Assembly: GCA_023055505.1 (NCBI GenBank)
Contig: JALIRH010000048.1
Location: forward strand, 3,000,166 to 3,064,165
DNA from: Callipepla californica brunnescens
Taxonomy: Eukaryota > Chordata > Aves > Galliformes > Odontophoridae
Direction: 5' to 3'
DNA: 64,000 nucleotides
Shown here: piece after piece, positions 43,701 through 51,614 of the stretch
Numbering within the stretch: position 1 is the stretch's first letter
Layout: the number at the start of each line of letters is the position of its first letter
Translations under genes and position numbers: made by a program
The notes under the pieces: generated by a model
Seen by the model: only the letters and a program-made list of their open reading frames with translations
Database searches by the model: none
Told to the model about the DNA's origin: nothing

Positions 43701-46700
43701 TCATTTTCACCAAATTCTATAAATCAGCAACAGCAGCACTTGACATTTTGCTTTATTCTGATAATATCTCATGGGCAGATGCTTTTTTTAAATCACAGCA
43801 ACTGGTATTTATCCATGTGTACATTCTCAATATATAATGTTAGTGGTTTAAACACTAGAACATTTTCTAACTGTACTCTATGAAATTAGAAATCTCTTAA
43901 TTATGTAGGGGAAACAATGATGAGAGTAAATATGCACAGATATGAAACACTGATGCTCCATAAGTGCCGAGTCACTAAAATATAGTAGGGAATAATAAAA
44001 TTCCTACTGAAATTCCTCCCGAAAGAAGTGTAAGATGCAGCTGCTTGAACGATGGTAACTACAGTTTATAGAGATATAGAAATTTTAGACCTGATGACAT
44101 TTTCACAGAGTAAAGAATTATGTGGGAGTTGTCTTTTTACCTGAACTTCAAGGTCACTTAAGGGGCTGAGCACATCCACAATTTAGCTGTGCAGAAAGAA
44201 ACATGCAAGTCTCAAGTAAATTCTTGTAATACACTGAAAATCAATGCCACACAAGTTAAAAGGTCCACAAGTTTTGTTTTAAATTGGCAATTCCCAGTTT
44301 ACAACTTAAGTGGAAGGCGAATAGCAGTTTTACTCAGTGCTAAAAATCAAATCTTTTTGGTGTTGGTTTCAGCTGCAGCAGCGCACTGCTTCTGGCAAGA
44401 AAATCTGGAGACTCTGTAAAGCCACTGTGCTCTGTTCTCTCCAGACATGGGATGACTCAGTTTCTTCAATCGTGATTCATCTGGTAATTCAGCTCTGAGT
44501 ATCACGTCAAAAGGGGGGCTCTTATCCAGCTGTGTTCAGATAGAGATGGGAATGGACCACAGGAGAGTGTAAATGAGGTTATCCTACAGAAAGTCATATT
44601 AATCTTCTGGATGTACCCTTATATTGAGCATCCTTCTGAGTATGCCAAATACTTATCATCCAACCTGCCCTTCAGGCAAGGAATTGCTTATTGAGATCTC
44701 AGTTTTTGCCTTATCTGTTTCCTAAGTAATAAGCACTTTGCTCTTTTTCTGTTCTTTCCCTGAGCTAAACTGGGAGTCCTTATTTATTATCCTGTTTAAA
44801 TACTCTCCGAGGATAATTCTATCCATGAAAACAGTTGACCTCCCAAGTGACATCAGTTCAATAAGGTGGAGAAATAAGAGAAATATTCCATTTTAACACC
44901 TTTCAATTTACCAAGAGACCACATGTCACTAGCTGCTACAGCCAACTTACAGAGACTCAAATCTGAAGTGACAGTCTTCCTCAAAACCAAATGTAGGAGA
45001 GTGAGATGGCCAGGAAATGGTGACAAATCACTGTTAAATGAGATTGCAAGAAATAAAGTTAAGTCTGAACTTTCTCTAAAGCTGCCTCTGTCACAGGAAG
45101 GCCTACCATAGGAAGCAACCACCATAGAGAAAAACAATCCTGGATAGAAGTGGAAAAGTTGGTGTAGCCTCTAAGCCCACACCAACTGCTCTATGGAACT
45201 TGACACAATGAACCATCACCTAATCTCCCTTTTAACTCTTTAATACCTTGAGTATGATTTTTCTTTTTCTAAAGGCTCTAGAATTGCTGAGGTCACCTTT
45301 ATAGCAGGATTGAACGTAAACCAAGAAGAGATGGCTGCTTGAGTCCACAGAGGACAGCAGTTCTGCAAAGTGCTGATCAGTAAGCATGATAATACAGGTG
45401 CACACTGTAACCTTTTGTATCTTTGCATTCCTAGTTAGTTGGAGATCAAAACATGGGTGAAACTAAGAAAATTTAAGCAATTTATAACCTTCTTGTTGGT
45501 GTACCTGGCAGAAAGCATTTTTACAGCACTTTCCCCTTTGTATTTGTGGAATTGGGCGAAACAGAATTATTTGAGAGCAAGCCCAGCAGAACGCAGCAGT
45601 ATGCATGATAAGCTTAATAAATGTACAAGTGATCTCATTTGTTATAGCACTGGATCTAACCTTAACTGCATGTGTCACTCAAAAGAGTTGTAGTATTTCC
45701 TTCAGCACTCACAGATTTCCTCCCCTGGCCCCAAGTCATACTTGCATTCAGATTTAGCATCATTCAGTTCCTGTGCAGTCCTTGACTGCCTATTACTGTC
45801 TCTCAGTACATCAAAGGAAGAGGAAATAAAAATGAAGAAATGCTAAGATCCTCCTTAGCCCTTGGCAAGACTTTCATTTGAAAAATAACATGAGAGAAAA
45901 TTCTTGTTAGAGAATAGGAGAAAAACACTTGATACCGTTTTGCTGAAAAAGACTTTTTTTTTTCCCTCTTTCGTCTCTCTTCTTTTTTAATTGACTCAGA
46001 AGTTGCATCTAAAAATAAATCCCACAGTACTCTATTTTTTTCATGGGGATACTCCAGCTGCTCCTCTCCTATCCAGTAAGAACCTCACAGATGCACCTTA
46101 TTTCTAGTAACACAGTTACTAGCTGTGCAAACAGCTGTGTTATTGAAAACAATGGTAAGTGCAATGTAAGAAAGATCAGGAAGAAATACTCTATTGATAA
46201 CTCAGCAGATTTAGAAAAGAGGAAGGTGAAGAAAAAGGAAAATATAATATCTCTATGGGGCTTCAAAGCTTCTCAATCCTTTTTCAACCTTATTAAATCC
46301 CAGCATCTACTCGACCTTGGCAAAACCGAGGAAAGAACCACTCTCCTCAGAGAAACAGCTTCTTATACTTCCCACCATCATCATTTCAGAGAAAGAATGA
46401 GCTACACAGCCCATTTACTCCCAGAGCCTCCCTCTCTTTCTAGACCGAGATGGAAAATAACTCTGTTACTGCAAGATGCAAGAGTTAATTAGTGCCTGAG
46501 CAGTCAGAGTTCAGAATTTGTGTTTATATGAAAAGGACAGAAATGCATGTGGAGGATAGGACTGACGCAGTGTAGGAATTGCAAAGACTAATATAAACCA
46601 ACTTTTGTGTCATGTGAAGTGTGTGGGAGTAGTTCTCTCACCCTTCAATGGCTTTTACATATGAGCTCTGAAAGACAGCTCATGAAGCCTGCTGATATCC

Positions 46701-47500
46701 CTGTTTATACTTGCATAACAAGATTATTTTCCTGGTGACATTACTACCTTTGAGCTAAAAACGCCATCCAACAAAGTGAGGAGTAATTGAGGTTAGACTT
46801 CAGGACTGTTTGGAAGTATGTTATAAACCCTCCAGGGAAACTCAATTTTCATGTATGTATTTACAGCACTAAGATCAATTGAGCCCTGCTGACCTGTAGT
46901 GCAACATCAGCACTGCCACCACAGCTCTCACCATCCCTGTGCTGACAGGGAGTGTAACAACACACAGCAGTCTAAAACTGTTCAGCTATTCACTTAATAT
47001 AAAGCTAGTTTTATTACATACAACTGATGAAAACAATCCACAACATGAAACCAAGGAAACAGATCAATTTCTTTGTCAGAAAGCAACTACAAAGCTCTAT
47101 GAAGTTGCGGTTGGGTTCTGCTCTAAATTACTGTGTTGAAAATGTGCTTACACTCCAGCAATCCCAGGGAGTTCTGGCACAATGGCATCATAAACTATTA
47201 GAATATGCCTGTTTGATATGAATGTCTTGCATGTTTGTATGCACAAAAGCAATAGGGTTTTTTTGGTTTGGTTTTTTTTTTGAAAACTGCAGAAAAAAAT
47301 CTTACAGTCGCATGGTTCAAAACATTTTCTTTCTCCTGTTACCTTTCAACACCTTTTTCAAAATCAGCAAGTTAAAATACACCGCGTTCTTCTTAACAGA
47401 AACCAAAAAAGTAACTGACCTCTTGCCGTTTGAAGTTTTGAACATACTCTTCAAACTGTTCATCTTTTGTTTCATCTGCTTTTCCTAGTTTTTGAAGTAC
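4652..47500 (-). CDS. AMPH: AMPH (amphiphysin I), internal part, exons 2-18 of a spliced gene
   Basis: Seventeen exons on the minus strand translate to a near-continuous match of human amphiphysin I from residue 24 to about 466. Every junction is phase-consistent and every intron has gt/ag ends. The protein dimerises through its BAR domain, bends membrane at the necks of clathrin-coated pits, and uses its central region to bind clathrin and AP-2; its C-terminal SH3 domain recruits dynamin and synaptojanin. The window covers BAR helices (exons 2-9), proline-rich linker (10-11), AP-2 and clathrin motifs (11-13) and the acidic insert region (14-18). Exon 1 (to the right) and the SH3 exons (to the left) are outside. 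The gene identity follows from known family sequence; exon numbers are mine and depend on counting the large insert as exon 15. Microexons and a symmetric 1812-bp exon suggest heavy alternative splicing. Confidence 0.97.
4769..7044 (-). other. AMPH intron 17
   Basis: Intron between exons 17 and 18. It contains one CR1 fragment (5308-5480). Nothing else recognisable. Confidence 0.7.
5308..5480 (-). mobile_element. CR1 non-LTR retrotransposon fragment
   Basis: Reverse-oriented CR1 3' end: cacagaacggcttagattgg, aagggacttt, then ggcagcctgttccactgcctcacc. Non-coding and 5'-truncated. Confidence 0.85.
7045..7095 (-). CDS. AMPH: AMPH exon 17, 51-bp small exon
   Basis: 51 bp, phase 0 to 0, 17 codons [17 protein letters not shown], aligned to human 408-424 (starts DTSLFTMQ). 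Same length as human, diverged sequence. Acceptor is tttatctag; donor is perfect gtaagt. Confidence 0.9.
7096..8337 (-). other. AMPH intron 16
   Basis: AT-rich intron with a G-run (7531-7540) and short A/T tracts. I see no gene or repeat family in it. Confidence 0.7.
8338..8370 (-). CDS. AMPH: AMPH exon 16, 33-bp small exon
   Basis: 33 bp, phase 0 to 0, coding [11 protein letters not shown], aligned to human ASGGSFNGFTQ; the following human PQ is absent. Acceptor is ctacttag; donor is consensus gtaaga. Confidence 0.92.
8371..8917 (-). other. AMPH intron 15
   Basis: 547-bp intron after the large exon. Holds a 14- to 15-base A tract (about 8476-8489) and purine-rich stretches, otherwise nothing. 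Confidence 0.7.
8918..10729 (-). CDS. AMPH: AMPH large cassette exon (1812 bp, retina-type insert candidate)
   Basis: A 604-codon open stretch with no stop, bounded by an acceptor (ctgcttaaag) and a donor (gtacct), both in phase 0, so it can be included or skipped without changing frame. It lies exactly between the VQP codons of exon 14 and the ASS codons of exon 16. The product is acidic and low in predicted structure, with Glu-rich runs ([11 protein letters not shown] and [13 protein letters not shown]), a run of six Ala codons (GCA/GCC type), and about a dozen scattered Trp. The Trp motifs include [33 protein letters not shown] and SIWGEI. The open frame runs upstream into intron to 10801 and ends in intron at 8888. 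Large inserts at this part of amphiphysin I have been reported for retina-specific mammalian variants (recalled, not checked). Function in birds is inference: extra clathrin/adaptor docking or a length spacer. Confidence 0.85.
11019..11042 (-). CDS. AMPH: AMPH exon 14, 24-bp microexon
   Basis: 24 bp, phase 0 to 0, coding TTSELVQP, aligned to human TSTDLVQP directly after PWDLWT. Acceptor is tatacag; donor is gtaagc. It is separated by a 289-bp intron from the 1812-bp exon that follows it in the transcript. Confidence 0.93.
11043..12629 (-). other. AMPH intron 13
   Basis: Intron between the two 24-bp microexons. AT-rich; no repeat or gene recognised. Confidence 0.7.
12630..12653 (-). CDS. AMPH: AMPH exon 13, 24-bp microexon (PWDLW clathrin W-box)
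   Basis: 24 bp, phase 0 to 0, coding TLPWDLWT. It has a long pyrimidine tract before ttttttcag and a consensus gtaaga donor. PWDLW is the second clathrin-binding motif of amphiphysin. Removal would keep the frame but delete that site. Confidence 0.94.
12654..15859 (-). other. AMPH intron 12
   Basis: Intron with a strong pyrimidine tract immediately upstream of exon 13 and T/A tracts elsewhere. No recognisable repeat. An open frame at 14021-14284 (+) has no family resemblance. Confidence 0.7.
15860..15967 (-). CDS. AMPH: AMPH exon 12 (clathrin box)
   Basis: 108 bp, phase 0 to 0, 36 codons starting [19 protein letters not shown] and ending [13 protein letters not shown] is the clathrin terminal-domain box and DFDP is an adjacent DxF-type AP-2 ligand. 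It matches human 340-378 but is three codons shorter in the segment after FKPE. Donor is gtatct. Confidence 0.97.
17000..17278 (+). mobile_element. CR1 retrotransposon fragment
   Basis: Forward CR1 3' part: gagctgtgtcaggggagtgg, ggaacaggctccccagggca, ggagccaggagttggcctca, ending gatattctatgactccatga, the typical CR1 tail octamer region. Confidence 0.92.
17517..17963 (-). mobile_element. CR1 retrotransposon fragment
   Basis: Reverse CR1 starting atcatagaatcac, then gaagggacccttaaaggtca, ggcaacctgttccagggcct and cctcctccaggctgaaaagc. It covers a longer part of the CR1 3' end than the neighbouring copy. A 118-codon plus-strand frame inside is a by-product of the repeat. Confidence 0.93.
19114..19242 (-). 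CDS. AMPH: AMPH exon 11 (SH3-ligand and AP-2 binding motif)
   Basis: 129 bp, phase 0 to 0, 43 codons. The first part, [12 protein letters not shown], is the proline-rich SH3-ligand type segment. The middle, [19 protein letters not shown], holds the F-x-D-N-F AP-2 alpha-ear motif (human FEDNF). It matches human 297-339. Donor is gtaagc; acceptor is ctgtctag. Confidence 0.97.
19243..20693 (-). other. AMPH intron 10
   Basis: AT-rich intron with imperfect repeats of caattaa/gaattc at 19440-19500. No gene or repeat family seen. Confidence 0.7.
20694..20832 (-). CDS. AMPH: AMPH exon 10 (proline-rich, phosphorylation-rich linker)
   Basis: 139 bp; one base completes Ser, then 46 codons starting [17 protein letters not shown] and ending ARPKSPTQ. 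It matches human 251-296. The many Ser/Thr-Pro dipeptides ([17 protein letters not shown]) are the known type of proline-directed kinase targets that switch off partner binding. Good acceptor (tgtccag) and perfect gtaagt donor. Confidence 0.97.
20833..23561 (-). other. AMPH intron 9
   Basis: AT-rich intron; I see no repeat family or gene. Open frames here (for example 22303-22524 plus and 21526-21711 minus) have no recognisable domain. Confidence 0.7.
23562..23644 (-). CDS. AMPH: AMPH exon 9 (end of BAR domain)
   Basis: 83 bp, 27 codons starting [19 protein letters not shown] and ending IQGAP, plus AG of a Ser codon. Identical to human 223-249 as recalled. Donor gtgact; acceptor tttctcag. 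This exon ends the BAR fold, and the following exon begins the disordered linker. Confidence 0.97.
23645..24556 (-). other. AMPH intron 8
   Basis: 912-bp intron, AT-rich, nothing recognised. Confidence 0.7.
24557..24632 (-). CDS. AMPH: AMPH exon 8 (BAR domain, last helix)
   Basis: 76 bp; one base completes Arg, then [19 protein letters not shown] and HKEIAL, matching human 198-222 (Val to Leu at the end). Donor is perfect gtaagt. An open frame running beyond this exon on both sides (24476-24790) is just the exon plus intron read-through. Confidence 0.97.
24633..26307 (-). other. AMPH intron 7
   Basis: Contains a short tttg microsatellite (25971-25996). Otherwise no recognisable content. Confidence 0.7.
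25971..25996. repeat. T tract followed by (TTTG)n microsatellite
   Basis: Nine T then four to five copies of tttg. Confidence 0.9.
26308..26393 (-). CDS. AMPH: AMPH exon 7 (BAR domain)
   Basis: 86 bp, 28 codons starting [16 protein letters not shown] and ending ELPSLWS, plus CG of an Arg codon finished by exon 8. Matches human 169-197 with one Val-to-Thr change. Donor is consensus gtaagc. Confidence 0.97.
26394..26799 (-). other. AMPH intron 6
   Basis: 406-bp intron between two BAR exons; nothing recognised. Confidence 0.7.
26800..26907 (-). CDS. AMPH: AMPH exon 6 (BAR domain)
   Basis: 108 bp, phase 0 to 0, 36 codons starting [17 protein letters not shown] and ending KDEGRITK, matching human 133-168. 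It carries the basic run KRSRK and KRK expected on the concave, lipid-facing BAR surface. Acceptor is tgtacag; donor is gtagtg. Confidence 0.97.
26908..28192 (-). other. AMPH intron 5
   Basis: Holds a 19-base A tract at 27051-27069. No retrocopy body is recognisable next to it. Confidence 0.7.
28193..28288 (-). CDS. AMPH: AMPH exon 5 (BAR domain)
   Basis: 96 bp, phase 0 to 0, 32 codons starting [15 protein letters not shown] and ending GQFPDIK. It matches human 101-132 with a single Val-to-Glu change near the start. Acceptor is tttacag; donor is gtacag, weaker than consensus. Confidence 0.97.
28527..28558. repeat. T-rich low-complexity tract
   Basis: Two long T runs separated by cca. Confidence 0.9.
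28798..28880 (+). mobile_element. CR1 retrotransposon 3' tail
   Basis: tcctgtgtggagcaggaaga, caatgatccttgcagatccc, gggatactctatgattttt: the last ~80 bases of a CR1 copy in forward orientation. Confidence 0.88.
30945..31039 (-). CDS. AMPH: AMPH exon 4 (BAR domain, tip region)
   Basis: 95 bp; two bases complete the Gly codon, then 31 codons starting [15 protein letters not shown] and containing [11 protein letters not shown], matching human 69-100 with a few substitutions (Glu to Asp, Met to Lys, Val to Ile). Donor is consensus gtaaga; acceptor is attacag. It is flanked by CR1 fragments in opposite orientations (28798-28880 and 31652-31800). Confidence 0.97.
31652..31800 (-). mobile_element. 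CR1 retrotransposon fragment
   Basis: Reverse CR1: acacagaatgtcagggattg, gaaaggacctcgaaagatca, ctccctgctggagcaggaac, acaacctctctgg. Confidence 0.88.
35100..35460. other. GC-richer block of unknown origin
   Basis: About 360 bp with clearly higher GC than the flanks. The minus strand is open for 107 codons (35129-35452) and overlapping frames are partly open. I do not recognise a repeat or protein family. It could be an old repeat or a degraded retrocopy. Confidence 0.35.
37038..37092 (-). CDS. AMPH: AMPH exon 3 (BAR domain)
   Basis: 55 bp coding [18 protein letters not shown] plus the first base of a Gly codon, matching human residues 51-69 with one Thr-to-Ser change. Good acceptor (ttttccag); donor gttatt. 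It enters in phase 0 and leaves after one base of the codon, which exon 4 completes with GG. Confidence 0.97.
41004..41500 (+). mobile_element. CR1 retrotransposon fragment (longest in the window)
   Basis: Forward CR1 of about 495 bp: ggctgtacctcgagtactgt, gtccagaggaaggcaataaa, cagtctggagaagagaaggc, ggatattagggaaatacttc, ending ccaaccttggtgattctatg. It is 5'-truncated and non-coding. Confidence 0.94.
42780..43460. other. GC-richer block with a tandem duplication, unidentified
   Basis: About 680 bp of higher GC inside AT-rich intron. It includes two adjacent copies of tatgaactaatataggata (43120-43156) and a partial third. It looks like an inserted element, but I cannot name its family. Confidence 0.35.
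47420..47500 (-). CDS. AMPH: AMPH exon 2 (BAR domain, helix 1)
   Basis: 81 bp, phase 0 to 0, 27 codons starting [15 protein letters not shown] and ending NFKRQE, matching human residues 24-50. It encodes the first long BAR helix just after the membrane-inserting N-terminal helix (exon 1, not in the window). Acceptor is ..catag, donor is gtcagt, slightly off consensus. The distance to exon 1 is more than 16 kb. Confidence 0.97.
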
Positions 47501-48462
47501 CTATGTTGGGGAAAACAAAAACAAATTAATATCAGTGTCACAAAATGAAAAAGCTTTTACATTCAACACTCCTTTCAGTTAAGCTGAAATTGCATTTCAT
47601 TTTGTTGAAGTGCTACATGCACCTCTGTTTACAAAGTCCACCTGGGAAAACATTTTGTCAAAAATCAGAAAGAGTGACTACAGTGAAATAAACAAAAGTG
47701 AAATACTTAGTGTGTGAGCAGAAATATACTATGTGTGGGCACATGTGTTAATATACCTCAAAGTAATTGGAGGAAAGTGGACATTGTTTGTTTCTTTCCT
47801 TCTCCTTGATGGTTTTTTCCAAAATGAAGCTACTTTTCTTTTAGCAAAAAATACCAGGGTTCTCAGAGCAAGGAAGAACTAGATAAATTTGCTGGCACTT
47901 CAAGTTCTCTTCTCATTTGGACAGACTAAAAAAAAAAAACGAGTTACATTTTTTGAATGTTTATGGCTCATTACATCCAATGGTATTAATGTTATCCTTA
48001 GCTGTATGATTTTCAGCATTAAATGAGAATAAAGAATTATGATAATGAATCAGAAATTCATGCAGCTAATGTTTATTTAAAACTTCTATTGTTTCATATT
48101 AACCCTCCTCATTAATCCAGAAGTCGACTGTCATCCATTAATAAAAAATACACTGCAAGATGCCAGCAATAAAGGCTAATGGTGTGAGAGCAACCTCAAA
48201 AGTAAACTGAACTGCTAAACTTTATACTGTGTTAAACTACAAAAAAAAAAAAAGATATTAAATCACAGCACTGCAAAGTCATTTTAACTCTGAAAATTTA
48301 CATGTAAAATAAAATGGATTTTACCATTCTTTACCACTCTTTGCTTCTCAAAGAGTGATATTGATTGCTCTCCCAAGACAAAGCAATCAACTTTTCTATT
48401 TTCACAGAAAAAGAAAAAACAAAACAAAGAAAACCCACATATTCCACGTAAAGAATCCACAA

Positions 48463-48627
48463 TAGAATCATAGAATCACCAAGGTTGGAAAAGACCTACA
48501 AGATCATCCAGTCCAACTGTCCATCTATCACCAAACTCCTCTCTAAACCACGTTCCTCAACACAACGTCTGTGCGTTCCTTGAATTACCTCCAGGGTTAG
48601 TGACTTCACCACCTTCCCAGGCAATTG
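48463..48627 (-). mobile_element. CR1 retrotransposon fragment
   Basis: Reverse CR1: tagaatcatagaatcaccaa, ggttggaaaagacctacaag, atcatccagtccaactgtcc, ending accaccttcccaggcaattg. Confidence 0.93.
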
Positions 48628-49401
48628 TGACTGATACCATGAATAAACATGAGCCCCAGTCCTGGCATACTTTGTCTCATCTCACTTGACTTTAAACCCC
48701 AGTCTGCATGGAGACAAAAAAAGACAGAATGCACAAAGGCACAGAGAGAAGTGTTTCAGTGGAAACCAGAGCTAAAGATGATCAAAAAGGTGATGCATAC
48801 CTTTGCACCTGGTATGAGGAACTTCAAGGAAGTTTTGACATATTTACACCAGAAAGGAAGGATGACATCAGGAAAAAAATTAATTCTGGTTGTAGACATG
48901 ATTTTACTTTTCATTCCCATGGCTCATTTGAGCACTCTGGGTTGCTTTTAAGTCCCAATGATCTCACATGCTCTCATCACCAATCTCTTTATAAAATATT
49001 AAAAAAGTATAACAGACAGCTTTACAGAAGAATAATTTAATTAAACATTTCAAATAATCACAGCACTACCCATAGCTTGCTGTCACCAGTGAGTCCAACA
49101 GCATATCCCCAGCTGCAGCGTGGCTTTGATCTGCACCTAATGGCTCTCTGAAAATCACGATTCCTTTCAAAGTACTGGCTGCCAGGTAATCCTCTCCCTG
49201 AACCAACGTTCAAGCTGTGTGCACAGGAAGAAGTAGCAGGCACATTTAATTAGAGTCAGAGAAATTCATAGCATAAGTAACAAACTAGGGCAGAAAAAGC
49301 TGTCATGATAAATTATTTCATCTTTTCCAAAATATCCATGGCACACATTTATGTCTCCAAATGGGTGCTCAGGACCAATAGCTGAAGGCTGAGAGCATTT
49401 C

Positions 49402-49427
49402 TATATATATATATATATATATATTTT
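49402..49427. repeat. (TA)n microsatellite
   Basis: About twelve uninterrupted TA units; likely length-polymorphic. Confidence 0.92.
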
Positions 49428-49749
49428 ATCTCATCTCCAACTTTTCAATTATTTCTATTTTCAGCTAAATAGCTGAATTAAGAGTAAGAGGTGATATCAG
49501 AAGCTGGCTTCTGTAAACAAGCAGAACCAAAGCTGTTGCTGGGCAACTCATGGCTCAGAATGGGTTAGAATGAGAGCTGGACTCAGGGAGCCCAGGGCCA
49601 GTAGCTACTGCAATTTTTTCTTAGCATGCCCACATAGAGAAATAATGTTTAGGACTAGGTTTCAGAACATTCATCAACAAACAACCTATATTATTGAAAA
49701 AAATTAAAAAGATTATATAGAAAAAATAAAAATTGAAGAAGCAGACATG

Positions 49750-49888
49750 AACTGGAGGTGTTCAAGAAATGCTGAGATGTACTGAGGGACATGGTTTAGT
49801 GGGAAATACTGGTGACAGGGGGTTGGACTGGGTGATCTTGCAGGTCTTTTCCAATCTTGATGTTCCTAAGATTCTGTGAATCTCAAGA
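49750..49888 (+). mobile_element. CR1 retrotransposon fragment
   Basis: Forward CR1 tail: aactggaggtgttcaagaaa, tgagggacatggtttagtgg, gttggactgggtgatcttgc, aggtcttttccaatcttgat, gattctgtgaa. Confidence 0.92.
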
Positions 49889-51358
49889 AACATTCTACAG
49901 TCATCTATTCTGTAGTTTTCTGAAGAATGCATAAAATATTTCATCTCCCTATCTAAAAAGGAAATAGGCACAAATTATTTCATTTAATTAGCAGAACTTG
50001 AAACAGTTGCTCCATTTTTTTCCTGATTTAACTGTAATTTCCAAATGTAATACCATACAGTACAAATAATGCACTGAATTATGATAAGGTTCTAAAATGT
50101 ATTAGCACTGACATTGAGAACAAAGGTAAAAGCTGCATTTGCTGATGGTAAACCTTGTTTCTGTTGAATGAATGTATGTACTGATTAATGGTCTGGTAAT
50201 ATGGTATTGAGATAGATAAGTGACAGATTCAACACATACACAACATTTTAGGAAGGACAGCCATATATGATATCATTAATAAATGGCATATTTCCATTTG
50301 AGTATGTTGAGTATCTTCAGTTAACATTTTAGAAGACATAAGACTTAGCAGTTTCACTTTTAAGTCATTTAAGCACTTTCATTTACTAAAATTAATAAAT
50401 TTCAGATCTATGAAGATCTGAACTGTTAAAAAGAAAGCATCAATAATCGGCTGAGCTCAAATTAAAACAATCAGTTCTGTAATGACGGCGAAGTAAATAT
50501 TGTTGAGTGTCTCCAAAATGTCAAAGAAAGGAAATTAATTTAATAGAAGAAAATACAGATAGGGTTGAGTACATTTGATTATATTGAAAACTCATATCTC
50601 GTGGTAAGGATGACAGTATTATAATTGCTGCTGAGATGGCCATTCAAAAGGGCTTATCCATCCTTCCCTACAGAAATTTCCCAAACTATGTCAGTTCAGG
50701 GCGGGGGGTGGAATAGTGATTTTCAAATATGAACCACAGCTAACTAGGAGCTGTGATATTCTTAAAGAACAACCAACATGTTCAAAACCACTTAAGGCAT
50801 GAAGACAGGTTTACTAAGGTATGAATATACAAGACAAGCCTTTATCAGAAATTCACAGGACTTCATAGTTCGAAAACATTAAGATAACCTAACCTGCCAT
50901 AAGTACTACTAAGTAAGGATATAAACAGAACAACCCCAGTATGAATAGCAAAACAAACACTTCTGAGACAAAGACCTGAAGCCACTGCCTTAAATCTTTT
51001 GAGAATAGCAAATTGCATTTTACAGAAATTAAATGGAATTTCCTAATCCGAAAAATAACAAATTATTCCTTAGAAACTCGTAATTTTTCTTTCTAATGCT
51101 ACTCTCAATTTTTTTAAAGCAAACTCACAATATCTATGTAAGGAACATACATTTTAAAAACACAAGGCGTTGTCTTGATAAAAGCAGAAATTAATTTACA
51201 CAGAATATGAGGTAAAGCCTTGGGGTATCTATGCAAACTTATTAGCTGGTGTAGGGCAAATAACCCCCAAGAAGAGCACTCAAGGAAACAGCGTGAAAGG
51301 TGGTATATTTTGGTAGGCTTAAGTAGATGGTATACAAACAAATAGTAAAAAGAGAGTG

Positions 51359-51614
51359 ACTCACCTTGATGATGGTTGAGGCTCACTGATAACTCCACCA
51401 GAGAGGGATCTCCAACCAGAGATCCTCCCCTGGTGGTGGTCAGCCCTTAAATGGGGTCTTGGGAGAGGTGGAGTCAAACTCCACCCCTTCCAATCACACT
51501 CACCTGTGCCCCTGCGGCTGACTCAGGGCTCGCCTCAGGTGATCAATCAGTGGTTCAGGCCGTGATTCAACAGTTCCCATACAGCTGGGGAAACTGAGTT
51601 ATGGGGTAAAGAGT
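51359..51614 (-). promoter_or_regulatory. Promoter-like / LTR-like block with hairpin and splice donor
   Basis: A GC-richer island in AT-rich intron. Read on the minus strand (the AMPH strand) it shows, in order: a GC-rich segment with gattggaaggggtggag-like boxes; a TATA-like catttaag (around 51446-51453); a hairpin formed by ccaccag/ctggtgg (51395-51401 with 51430-51436) enclosing ggatctc/gagatcc; then aag followed by the donor gtgagt (gt at 51364-51363). This layout fits a transcription start with a short first exon. It may be part of an avian endogenous retroviral LTR or another repeat; I cannot name the family. No reading frame of a viral protein is visible. Confidence 0.4.

Larger units (their letters stand above)
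37093..47419 (-). other. AMPH intron 2
   Basis: 10.3-kb intron with a ~500-bp CR1 copy (41004-41500), a doubtful CR1 remnant (38190-38240), and a GC-richer block with a short tandem duplication (42780-43460). An open frame of 149 codons at 46043-46492 (+) shows no domain. Confidence 0.7.

Noticed and set aside
46043..46492. 149-codon plus-strand open frame
   Set aside because: No recognisable domain, low-complexity Lys/His stretches, no promoter or splice context; likely chance.
51114..51398. 94-codon minus-strand open frame near the promoter-like block
   Set aside because: Begins in the proposed leader and crosses the consensus donor; no domain seen.
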